From assembly GCA_027214125.1 (NCBI GenBank), contig JAPWHF010000005.1, positions 294,244-358,243 of the forward strand: a stretch of DNA of 64,000 nt, written 5' to 3'. Positions 57,124 through 64,000 of this stretch are shown piece by piece. A program made the translations under genes and the position numbers. Every line of letters starts with the position of its first letter. Positions within the stretch are counted from its first letter, which is position 1. The notes under the pieces were generated by a model. That model saw only the letters and a program-made list of their open reading frames with translations. It made no database searches and was not told the DNA's origin. Origin of the DNA: Zoogloeaceae bacterium G21618-S1. Its GTDB lineage: Bacteria; Pseudomonadota; Gammaproteobacteria; Burkholderiales; Rhodocyclaceae.

Positions 57124-58164
57124 ATGAACGCCCCTTCGACGCTGCACTTCCCCATCGACGAGACACCGGACGCCGGTCAATGGCTGACGGTCGCGCCGGG
57201 CGTCCAATGGTTGCGCATGCCCCTGCCCTTCGCGCTGGACCACATCAACTTGTGGATCCTCGACGATGGCGACTCGGTCACGCTGGTCGACACCGGTTTC
57301 GGCCTGCCAGACATCCAGGCGCTGTGGGAGGCTGCACTCGATCGCCTCGATAAACCGGTCGGCCGCATCATCGTCACCCACTACCATCCGGACCACCTCG
57401 GTCTGGCCGAGTGGCTGTCACAGCGCACCGGCGCGCCGATCTGGATGACACAGGGCGAGTTTCTGACCGGCCACGCGCTGTGGCATCAACTGCCCGGTTT
57501 CAGCACCGAGGACATGCTCGATCAGTTTCGTCGCCACGGCCTCGACACGACCCGACTTGACGCACTGGAGAAGCGCGGCAATCGCTACCGAAGCGGCGTC
57601 CCCAGCCTGCCACGACGCTACAACCGCTTGATCCATGGCGACCGGATTGCGATCGGCGGCCACGACTGGCAAGTCATGACGGGCTATGGCCATGCCCCGG
57701 AGCACGCCGCCCTGTGGTGCCCGACGCTCGACTTGCTGATTTCGGGCGACATGCTGCTACCGCGCATCTCGACGAACGTCAGTGTGTTTGCTGCAACGCC
57801 TCATGACGACCCCTTACGTCGGTTTTTGGAATCAATCCATCACTTCAATGACTTGCCGGAGCGTACGCTCGTGCTACCATCACATGGCAGGCCGTTTCAA
57901 GGGATTCGAGCGAGAGTCAGTCAGTTGGTCACCCACCACGCCGAGCGCTGTGATGAGTTACTGGCCGCCTGCCACGAACCTCGCACTGCAGCACAACTGC
58001 TAGAAACCTTGTTTCCCCGTGAGCTGGACACACACCAGGTGATGTTCGCAATGGGGGAAGCGATCGCCCACCTGAACTACCTCGTGCATGGGAGGGACTT
58101 GCGCGAAGTTGACGACGGTGACGACGTGGTCCGCTTTATATCAACCGCTCTACCCAAGCATTGA
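57124..58164 (+). CDS. MBL-fold metallo-hydrolase, glyoxalase II-like
   Basis: The 346-residue protein has the metal motif VTHYHPDHLGLAEW (near residue 80), GHAPEHAALWCP, SGDMLLPRIS and PSHGRPF. A C-terminal winged-helix extension (about 270-325) is typical of beta-lactamase-associated hydrolases. AAGGAGA precedes the ATG. The stop is 11 bases before phaC, so they probably form an operon; a thioesterase acting on hydroxyacyl-CoA is conceivable but unproven. Confidence 0.88.
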   Translation: MNAPSTLHFPIDETPDAGQWLTVAPGVQWLRMPLPFALDHINLWILDDGDSVTLVDTGFGLPDIQALWEAALDRLDKPVGRIIVTHYHPDHLGLAEWLSQRTGAPIWMTQGEFLTGHALWHQLPGFSTEDMLDQFRRHGLDTTRLDALEKRGNRYRSGVPSLPRRYNRLIHGDRIAIGGHDWQVMTGYGHAPEHAALWCPTLDLLISGDMLLPRISTNVSVFAATPHDDPLRRFLESIHHFNDLPERTLVLPSHGRPFQGIRARVSQLVTHHAERCDELLAACHEPRTAAQLLETLFPRELDTHQVMFAMGEAIAHLNYLVHGRDLREVDDGDDVVRFISTALPKH

Positions 58165-58175
58165 GGATTGAACGC

Positions 58176-60002
58176 ATGGCACCTCCAAAAGTAGAAGACA
58201 GGACTGTAGAACTGCCCGACCCGAGTGAGCTGGCCCAGACGTATTCCGAAGTGGCCCAGCGCGCCTCGCACCTGATCAGCGAGCACGTTCAGCGCCAGCT
58301 CAAAAAGGGCGTGGCGGCCCCGGCCGACGAACTGGGAATTGCCCAGGCGTTCATGGACATGATGGCCAAACTGTTGGCCAATCCGTACAAACTCGCCCAG
58401 ACCCAGATGAATCTGGTGTGGGATTACTTTTCGCTGTGGCAGCATTCCATGCTGCGTTTCGCCGGCATGCAGGCGCCCCCTGTAGCCGCACCGGCCAAGG
58501 ACGACAAGCGTTTCAAGGACGAGCAGTGGCAAGAGCACTTCCTGTTCGACTTCATCAAGCAGTCCTACCTGATCACCGCCCGCCACATCCATGACACCGT
58601 CTGTGGTGTCGAGGGCCTGGAAGAGCAGACCCAGAAGAAGGTCAACTTCTACACCCGTCAATATGTCGACGCGCTCAGCCCGTCGAACTTTGCCCTGACC
58701 AACCCGGAAGTGTTCCGCGAGACGGTCAAGAACCATGGTCAGAACCTGGTCAAGGGCCTGAACAACCTGCTGCGCGACATCGAAGACGGCGGCGGTAACC
58801 TGCGCGTCAAGATGACCGACACCACCGCCTTCGAGCTGGGCAAAAACGTCGCCACCACGCCGGGCAAGGTCGTGTTCGAAACCGAGATGATGCAGCTCAT
58901 CCAGTACACGCCCTCGACCGACAAGGTGCTCAAGCGCCCGCTGCTGATCGTGCCGCCCTGGATCAACAAGTTCTACATCCTCGACCTGCGCGAGAAGAAC
59001 TCCTACATCAAGTGGGCCGTCGATCAGGGTCACACGGTGTTCGTGATTTCGTGGGTGAACCCGGACGAAAGTCTGTCAGAACGAAGCTTCGACGCCTACG
59101 TGACCGACGGCATCCTGGCCGCACTCGACGCCATCGAAGAACAGACCGGCGAAAAAGAAGTGAACGCTGCGGGTTACTGCCTGGGCGGCACACTGTTGGC
59201 CACCACGCTGGCCTATCTGGCCGCCAAGCGCAAGAAGCGTATCGCCAGCGCGACCTTCTTCACGACCATGACCGACTTCTCCGAACCGGGCGAACTGGGC
59301 GTGTTCATCGACGAAGTCCAGGTCGCCAGCCTCGAAAAGAAGATGGCCGAACGCGGCTTCCTCGAAGGTTCGGAAATGGCGGGCACCTTCAACATGCTGC
59401 GCGCCAACGACCTGATCTGGTCCTTCGTGGTGAACAACTACCTGATGGGCAAGGATCCGTTCCCCTTCGACCTGCTGTACTGGAACTCCGACTCCACCCG
59501 CATGCCGGCCAAGATGCACAGCTTCTACCTGCGCAATCTGTACATGGAAAACCGCCTGGTGCAGCCCGGTGGCGTCGAGATCGACGGCACGCCGATCGAT
59601 CTGGGCAAAATCAAGGTGCCGTGCTACTTCATCTCCACCATCGAAGACCACATCGCCCCGTGGAAGAGCACCTACATGGGCGCACGCAACTTCGGCGCAC
59701 CGGTGCGCTTCGTGCTGGGCGGCTCGGGCCACATTGCCGGCATCGTCAATCCGCCGGTGGCCAACAAGTATGGCTACTTCGTGTGTGAAGACCCGGCCTT
59801 GCCCGAATCGTCGCAGGAATGGTTCGACGAATCGGTGCAGCATGAAGGCTCGTGGTGGACCGACTGGCAGGCCTGGGTGACCGGCCACAACAAGGTACAG
59901 GTCGAGGCGCGTGACCCGGCCAAGGGCAAACTGAAGGTGCTTGAAGAAGCGCCGGGCAGCTACGTCAAGGCACGTATCGACGACGCCCAGAAGGCCGCCT
60001 GA
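58176..60002 (+). CDS. phaC: Class I poly(3-hydroxyalkanoate) synthase
   Basis: The 608-residue enzyme polymerises (R)-3-hydroxyacyl-CoA at granule surfaces. The catalytic Cys lies in the lipase-like box AAGYCLGGTLLATTLAYLA (near residue 330), preceded by PPWINKFYILDLREKNSYIK and followed by the Asp in TIEDHIAPW and the His in GGSGHIAGIVNPP. Class I length and the absence of PhaE or PhaR fit. GAGGA upstream supports ATG 58176 over the in-frame codon at 58161. No phaA, phaB or phasin gene is adjacent. Confidence 0.96.
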   Translation: MAPPKVEDRTVELPDPSELAQTYSEVAQRASHLISEHVQRQLKKGVAAPADELGIAQAFMDMMAKLLANPYKLAQTQMNLVWDYFSLWQHSMLRFAGMQAPPVAAPAKDDKRFKDEQWQEHFLFDFIKQSYLITARHIHDTVCGVEGLEEQTQKKVNFYTRQYVDALSPSNFALTNPEVFRETVKNHGQNLVKGLNNLLRDIEDGGGNLRVKMTDTTAFELGKNVATTPGKVVFETEMMQLIQYTPSTDKVLKRPLLIVPPWINKFYILDLREKNSYIKWAVDQGHTVFVISWVNPDESLSERSFDAYVTDGILAALDAIEEQTGEKEVNAAGYCLGGTLLATTLAYLAAKRKKRIASATFFTTMTDFSEPGELGVFIDEVQVASLEKKMAERGFLEGSEMAGTFNMLRANDLIWSFVVNNYLMGKDPFPFDLLYWNSDSTRMPAKMHSFYLRNLYMENRLVQPGGVEIDGTPIDLGKIKVPCYFISTIEDHIAPWKSTYMGARNFGAPVRFVLGGSGHIAGIVNPPVANKYGYFVCEDPALPESSQEWFDESVQHEGSWWTDWQAWVTGHNKVQVEARDPAKGKLKVLEEAPGSYVKARIDDAQKAA

Positions 60003-60024
60003 TCGCCGCTGTGCCTGAGTGATG

Positions 60025-60049
60025 AAAAAGGGGCCGCTGGCCCCTTTTT
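60025..60049. terminator. Strong rho-independent terminator after phaC
   Basis: The perfect stem AAAAAGGGGCC/GGCCCCTTTTT closes on GCT. It has a T tract on one strand and A on the other, so it can work in both directions. It ends 12 bases before the PIN gene start. Confidence 0.9.
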
Positions 60050-60061
60050 CACGCCCCGCCC

Positions 60062-60496
60062 ATGACTTCCACCGTTCTCGACACCAACACCATCATGGCG
60101 CTGTGGTTCTTCAATGACCCGGCCCTGACCGCCCTGCGCAGCTGGATCGCCGCCGGCCACACGCGCCTGCTGACCCGTGACGACGCGCTCGAAGAATTGC
60201 GCCGTGTCCTCGCCTACCGTCAGTTCGCCTGCTCGCCCGAGCGCCAGGCCGAGATCCTTGAGCGCTACCGCATGCAGGCCATCTGCGTTCCCGCCGCCGA
60301 CACGCCTGCCGAACTGCCGCGCTGCCGCGACACCGACGATCAGAAATTTCTTGAAATTGCCCATGACGGCGACGCGCGCTGGCTACTCACCCGCGACAAG
60401 GCACTGCTGCGCTCCGGCCGCCACCGCCTGATGCGTGACCGCTGCAGCGTGATCACACCGGAAGCCTGGCAGAAAGCATTCGCCGACGACGTCTAA
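60062..60496 (+). CDS. PIN-domain protein (COG1569-type), orphan
   Basis: The 144-residue protein has PIN acidic residues in VLDTNTIMALW (residues 5-15), RDDALEELRRVL, and CRDTDDQKFLEIA, a Mg-dependent RNase active site. The family is labelled as toxin-antitoxin toxins, but no small antitoxin gene lies on either side. It begins just after the phaC terminator without a clear Shine-Dalgarno sequence. The last four bases overlap the end of the opposing metal-receptor gene. It may be a stand-alone ribonuclease. Confidence 0.82.
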   Translation: MTSTVLDTNTIMALWFFNDPALTALRSWIAAGHTRLLTRDDALEELRRVLAYRQFACSPERQAEILERYRMQAICVPAADTPAELPRCRDTDDQKFLEIAHDGDARWLLTRDKALLRSGRHRLMRDRCSVITPEAWQKAFADDV

Positions 60497-61314
60497 GTCC
60501 GCGCGCCAGCCAGCGCGCGGCGCAGCTTCGCCAGCGCACGCAGCCCGGCCACCGCCCGGCTGCCGTACCACGAAGTCCATTCGCCGTCGATCAGATGCGC
60601 CGGGCGAGCACCCAGCGCGGCCACCTCGGCCAGATGTTTGTCCTGAAAACGGTAAGGCTCGGTCGACAGCAAAATCCGCTCGATACCGTCGAGCCAAGGC
60701 GCCGACCAGTCGAAACTCGGGTAGCGTTCGGTCGCGACGACCGGCACGGTATGCCAGCCTACCGTGGCCAGCGTGGCGGCAATGTAGGTCTCGCGTGACA
60801 CGGTCATCCAGGGGTCGCGCCAGATCAGATAGAGCACCGACTCGGCCGGCAACCCGGCGCCCACCGCCCGCGCCTCAAGCAAGGCCGCATCAAGCGCCGC
60901 GGTCAGCGCCTCGGCTGCCGGCTGGCAATCAAACAGATGCCCCATCAAGGCATACAAACCGCGATTGTCTTCCGGCGCCCCCGGATGGGTGACCACCACA
61001 TTGGGCACAAACGCCGCCAAGGCCTCGGCCACCGGGCGCGGGTTTTCGTCCACATTGACGATCACATGGGTGGGCGCCAGCGCACGAATGCGATCGAGTT
61101 TCACATCCTTGGTGCCACCCACTTTCGGGACACGGCGCAGCGCCTCACGCGGGTGGATGCAAAACCCGGTGCGCCCGACGAGTTGATCGGTCAGCCCCAG
61201 GTCACACAGCAGTTCAGTGATCGAGGGCACCAGCGACACGATACGGGCGTCCCGGCCAAGCGCGGCGTGGCGCTGGCCGAAGGCGTCAGCAGGGATTGAG
61301 GTGGGTAAAATCAT
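60493..61314 (-). CDS. Helical-backbone metal receptor (BtuF-like), cytoplasmic
   Basis: The 273-residue protein has the BtuF-type fold: RIVSLVPSITELLCDLGLTD, VGRTGFCIHP, VPKVGGTKDVKLDRIRALAP and VDENPRP, then IWRDPWMTVSRETYIAATL. Periplasmic binding proteins of this group capture cobalamin or haem for ABC transporters, but this one has no signal peptide or ABC genes nearby. It may therefore bind its ligand in the cytoplasm; similar leaderless proteins are common and uncharacterised. Confidence 0.85.
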   Translation of the reverse strand: MILPTSIPADAFGQRHAALGRDARIVSLVPSITELLCDLGLTDQLVGRTGFCIHPREALRRVPKVGGTKDVKLDRIRALAPTHVIVNVDENPRPVAEALAAFVPNVVVTHPGAPEDNRGLYALMGHLFDCQPAAEALTAALDAALLEARAVGAGLPAESVLYLIWRDPWMTVSRETYIAATLATVGWHTVPVVATERYPSFDWSAPWLDGIERILLSTEPYRFQDKHLAEVAALGARPAHLIDGEWTSWYGSRAVAGLRALAKLRRALAGART

Positions 61315-61344
61315 CGCCGCATTCTAACGCGACCGGCCGCGCCG

Positions 61345-62268
61345 CTAGCCCAGCACCAGACGCATCGCCCCGGGCAACGCTTCGCCCTGCGCCGCGATGG
61401 CGAGGCGCAGGCTCTCGACCAATTGAGTAACGAGCACGGACGAGGTCGTGCCGGCCGCGCGCATCAGCTTCAGCTCGCAGGCAATGCTAGGCGCAATCGG
61501 CAGGCGCAGCACACGGGCGGGGTCGAGGCCCGCCGCGGTGAAACTGTCCACAAACGCAAAGCCCAGGCCCTGAGTAACCAGGGTGGCCGCCAGCGCGTAG
61601 GTTTGCACCCGCATCGCAATCGCCGGCTCCCAGCTCGCGGCGCCCATGGCTTGCGCCAGGCGCTGGCCCAGTGGGGTGGCTTCGGCCAGCGCGATATAGG
61701 GCCGCCCCTGGAGCCAGTCGCGCTCGCCCAGCCGCAGCACGCCGCTGGTCCACTCACGCGGCGCCACCAACACAATCTCCCCCCCGGCAATTGGCGACAA
61801 CTGGGTGGTCACCTGCGCCACCGGGTCGATCGCCAGACCGGCGTCGATCTCGAAGGCCATCAGGCCCTCCTCAATCTGGCGGGTGTGCACCGCCCACACG
61901 TCGTACACCACCTCGGGATGAATTGCCCGCAGCCGCTGCAAGGCGTCGGGCAACACGTGCGTCGCCAGCGAGGGCGTGGCCGCGACCCGAAGCAGCCCCG
62001 AAGCCCCCCGGCGCAAATTGGCGGCCAGCGCGTCGACCCGTTCGATTTCGCCATAGGCGCGCTTGACCTGCGCAAACAGCGCGCCAGCCTCCGGCGTCGG
62101 CGACAAGCGGCCACCGATCCGCTCGAACAAGGCAAAGCCAAGTTGCGCCTCGGTGTGCTGAATCACCCGCGACACCACCGGCTGGGACACATTCAGCCAA
62201 CGCGCGGCGGCACTGGCCGAGCCGGTCATCATGACGGCGCGAAACACCTCGATCTGTCGAAGCCGCAT
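61345..62268 (-). CDS. LysR-family transcriptional regulator (OccR-like subgroup)
   Basis: The 307-residue protein has the LysR helix-turn-helix at residues 2-60 (MRLRQIEVFRAVMMTGSASA, then ARWLNVSQPVVSRVIQHTEA) and a ligand-binding domain. ATG 62268 is the family start; the open frame to 62502 is not conserved. It is divergent from a D-amino-acid dehydrogenase gene, with two palindromes in the 106-base gap, so it probably controls it in response to an amino-acid-like signal. Relatives regulate opine or amino-acid use. Confidence 0.9.
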   Translation of the reverse strand: MRLRQIEVFRAVMMTGSASAAARWLNVSQPVVSRVIQHTEAQLGFALFERIGGRLSPTPEAGALFAQVKRAYGEIERVDALAANLRRGASGLLRVAATPSLATHVLPDALQRLRAIHPEVVYDVWAVHTRQIEEGLMAFEIDAGLAIDPVAQVTTQLSPIAGGEIVLVAPREWTSGVLRLGERDWLQGRPYIALAEATPLGQRLAQAMGAASWEPAIAMRVQTYALAATLVTQGLGFAFVDSFTAAGLDPARVLRLPIAPSIACELKLMRAAGTTSSVLVTQLVESLRLAIAAQGEALPGAMRLVLG

Positions 62269-62286
62269 GCCCGCTCCTACTCCATG

Positions 62287-62332
62287 TGTTAACAACATAC
62301 CTAGTTGCCACATTAACATGCCATGATGGCAT
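62287..62332. promoter_or_regulatory. Two palindromes in the LysR / D-amino-acid dehydrogenase gap
   Basis: TGTTAACA (62287-62294) and ATGCCAT-G-ATGGCAT (62318-62332) lie 31 bases apart between the divergent starts. That spacing suits a LysR recognition site plus a second activation or other operator site. Confidence 0.5.
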
Positions 62333-62374
62333 TGAATGTCGCACACTTCGTCGTACCAAAGTCTGGAGCGACCC

Positions 62375-63664
62375 ATGCACATCACCGTTATCGGCGCCGG
62401 CATCGTTGGCCTGGCCACGGCCTGGTTTCTACGCAAGGACGGCCACGCCGTCACCGTGATCGATCGCCGCATCTCGGTCGGCCAGGGCACCAGCCAGGCC
62501 AATGGCGGGCAATTGAGCTATCGCTACATCGCACCGCTGGCCGACCCCGACGTGCTGCCCAAAGTGCCGGGCTGGATGCTGCAGGCAGATTCACCGATCC
62601 GCTTCCAGCCGCAATTTGACGGCGCCCAGTGGCGCTGGATTGCCGCCTTCATGAAGGCCTGCAATGCCAATGACAAACAACGCACCGTGGCAGCGCTGCT
62701 GCCGCTGTCGCTGCTCAGCCAACGCCTGGTGCATGACTGGGTCGAGGACGAAGGCATGGACTTCGACTTCCGCCGGAACGGCAAACTGGTGGTCTATCGC
62801 AATGCCGCCGGCTTTCGCAGCGCGCGGACACTGATCGAATCCCGCCCCGAGCTGGCCAGCCAGCAATACGCCCTCGACCGCGCTGCCTGCCTGGCACTCG
62901 AACCGGCCATTGCCGGTATGGGCACCGATGTGGTCGGCGGCATCCACACCCCCTCGGAAGAAGCCGGAGACTGCCTGAAGCTCTGCCAGGCGCTGGCGGC
63001 ACGCATGCGCGAGGGCAACAATCCGGTCGAATTTGTACTCGGCACGACTGTCGAGGCGCTGGTGGTTCGCAACGGCCGACTTGCCGCCCTGCGCACCCCC
63101 GGCGGCGACATTGCCACCGAGGCCTGCGTGGTGGCCGGCGGCGTCGAGGCCGTGGCCTTGCTGCAACCACTGGGCATCGACATACCGGTCTATCCGCTCA
63201 AGGGCTACAGCATCAGCGCGCCGATCACCGATGCGGCCAAGGTGCCCGAGATCAGCGTGACCGACTTCCAGCGCAAGATCGTCTATGCCCGCCTGGCTGG
63301 CCATCTGCGGGTCGCCGGCATGGCTGACATCGTCGGTCATGACGAGAGCCTGCAGCCCGACCGCCTCGCCACCCTCACCCGCGAAACCCGCGACAACTTC
63401 GGCGCCGGTCTTCGGCTCGACAGCGTCGCGCCCTGGGCGGGTCTGCGCCCGGCCACACCAACCGGCCGCCCGGTTGTCGACGCCACGGCTCTGCCCAACC
63501 TGTGGCTCAACCTCGGCCATGGCGCGCTCGGATTCACCCTCGCCGCGGGGTGTGCCCAACTGATCGCCGACCGCATCAGCGACCGCCAACGACCCATTCC
63601 GGATGAGGAATTCACCCTTGCCAGAAGCCGGCCATCGGGGTGGCGCAAAGCAGCCAATGCCTAG
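62375..63664 (+). CDS. FAD-dependent D-amino-acid dehydrogenase (DadA family)
   Basis: The 429-residue protein begins with an FAD-binding Rossmann motif, VIGAGIVGLATAWFL, followed by the DadA-type GTSQANGGQLSYRYIAPLAD. It ends with PVVDATALPNLWLNLGHGAL, the C-terminal flavin contact. It oxidises D-amino acids to 2-oxo acids and ammonia, passing electrons to quinones at the membrane. GGAG before ATG 62375 sets the start. No alanine racemase gene is adjacent, and the LysR partner suggests another substrate than D-alanine is possible. Confidence 0.92.
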   Translation: MHITVIGAGIVGLATAWFLRKDGHAVTVIDRRISVGQGTSQANGGQLSYRYIAPLADPDVLPKVPGWMLQADSPIRFQPQFDGAQWRWIAAFMKACNANDKQRTVAALLPLSLLSQRLVHDWVEDEGMDFDFRRNGKLVVYRNAAGFRSARTLIESRPELASQQYALDRAACLALEPAIAGMGTDVVGGIHTPSEEAGDCLKLCQALAARMREGNNPVEFVLGTTVEALVVRNGRLAALRTPGGDIATEACVVAGGVEAVALLQPLGIDIPVYPLKGYSISAPITDAAKVPEISVTDFQRKIVYARLAGHLRVAGMADIVGHDESLQPDRLATLTRETRDNFGAGLRLDSVAPWAGLRPATPTGRPVVDATALPNLWLNLGHGALGFTLAAGCAQLIADRISDRQRPIPDEEFTLARSRPSGWRKAANA

Positions 63665-63866
63665 ACGGCTTGACCCCCAATAGCGCAGACCAATCGTCGC
63701 CGACCCGCATTGGCAAAGGCTCTTCAGGGTTTGGCATTCTCCGAGCCATTGTGTACAGTTGCCGTGTTTGACGGCGCCATTTGCTGGCGCTGCATATCGC
63801 CGGCTCCCACCCGGATGCCGGCCTCATTCTTCGCAGTCGGAATGCGACCCACAAGGAGTCAATCAG

Positions 63867-64000
63867 ATGAAGAAGCTCACCGTTCTCGCCGCCGCCCTCG
63901 CGCTTGGTGCGGGCTTTGGCACACCGGCCCAGGCCGAAACCAAATTCGTCACCATCGGCACCGGCGGTGTCACGGGCGTGTACTACGCCGCCGGCGGCGC
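63867..64000 (+). CDS. TAXI-family TRAP solute-binding protein, 3' end outside window
   Basis: The first 44 residues are present: a Sec signal peptide (MKKLTVLAAALALGAGFGTP, cleavage after AQA) and then FVTIGTGGVTGVYYAAGG, the TAXI motif that names this TRAP subfamily. AAGGAG lies nine bases before the ATG. A fused 4TM/12TM membrane permease gene would be expected downstream. It is probably involved in glutamate-like or organic-acid uptake. Confidence 0.88.
   Translation, partial: MKKLTVLAAALALGAGFGTPAQAETKFVTIGTGGVTGVYYAAGG

Noticed and set aside
60062..60496. Toxin-antitoxin system based on the PIN gene
   Set aside because: No antitoxin-sized gene lies next to it; upstream is a terminator and downstream a convergent gene, so only an orphan PIN protein is supported.

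Overview
The window is a 64 kb stretch of GC-rich chromosomal DNA from a betaproteobacterium, most likely of the Rhodocyclales (Azoarcus, Thauera, Zoogloea or Denitromonas type). This placement is an inference from codon use, the single-ORF PHA synthase, the liu leucine-degradation cluster under a MerR regulator, the TRAP transporters and the many LysR/TetR/Lrp regulators. I found no tRNA, rRNA, CRISPR array, prophage or insertion sequence. Coding density is high. The gaps hold operators, hairpins and two families of short palindromic repeats.

Layout. 1-471: end of lutC. 641-3541: a LysR regulator divergent from a GDSL hydrolase and an aldo/keto reductase, with a palindromic repeat at each end that supplies the stop codon of the outer gene. 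3674-9928: Lrp regulator convergent with uspA-AGCS symporter-putA. 10351-14241: acuR-acuI with two identical operator boxes, then an AhpD-like protein, a LysR regulator and acpH. 14416-22129: the most unusual region. A sigma-54 promoter with an upstream dyad precedes a Tat-exported bc1-type Rieske protein, a quinoprotein alcohol dehydrogenase, an outer-membrane channel-like protein, a DUF1097 membrane protein and AldA-type aldehyde dehydrogenase; an AcoR-type sigma-54 activator follows a terminator. 22247-29697: small housekeeping and stress genes (FKBP, PhnA-like, VF530, RRM protein, protease, ArfB), the glutathione-dependent formaldehyde genes frmA/fghA and an orphan ParA-like ATPase. 29903-35916: PrpF-like isomerase, dienelactone hydrolase, AsmA, and a rapZ-NusG-II-Gx transporter operon. 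36210-39650: a complete TRAP transporter. 39661-40737: two small membrane proteins between two copies of a second repeat family.

40757-56987: a long minus-strand array around leucine/isovalerate degradation (liuR, liuA, liuB, liuC, liuD, liuE) with two thioesterases, a thiolase, a second acyl-CoA dehydrogenase, LysE, LOG, and a GNAT-carbonic anhydrase fusion. A perfect 22-bp palindrome just after liuR is the likely LiuR operator. 57124-60049: metallo-hydrolase plus phaC and a strong terminator. 60062-64000: PIN protein, a cytoplasmic metal-receptor-like protein, a LysR regulator divergent from a D-amino-acid dehydrogenase, and the start of a TAXI-type TRAP binding protein.

Together the genes describe a heterotroph that takes up organic and amino acids (TRAP, AGCS), oxidises alcohols or diols in the periplasm, degrades proline and leucine to acetyl-CoA/acetoacetate, detoxifies reactive intermediates (acrylyl-CoA, formaldehyde), and stores surplus carbon as polyhydroxyalkanoate.
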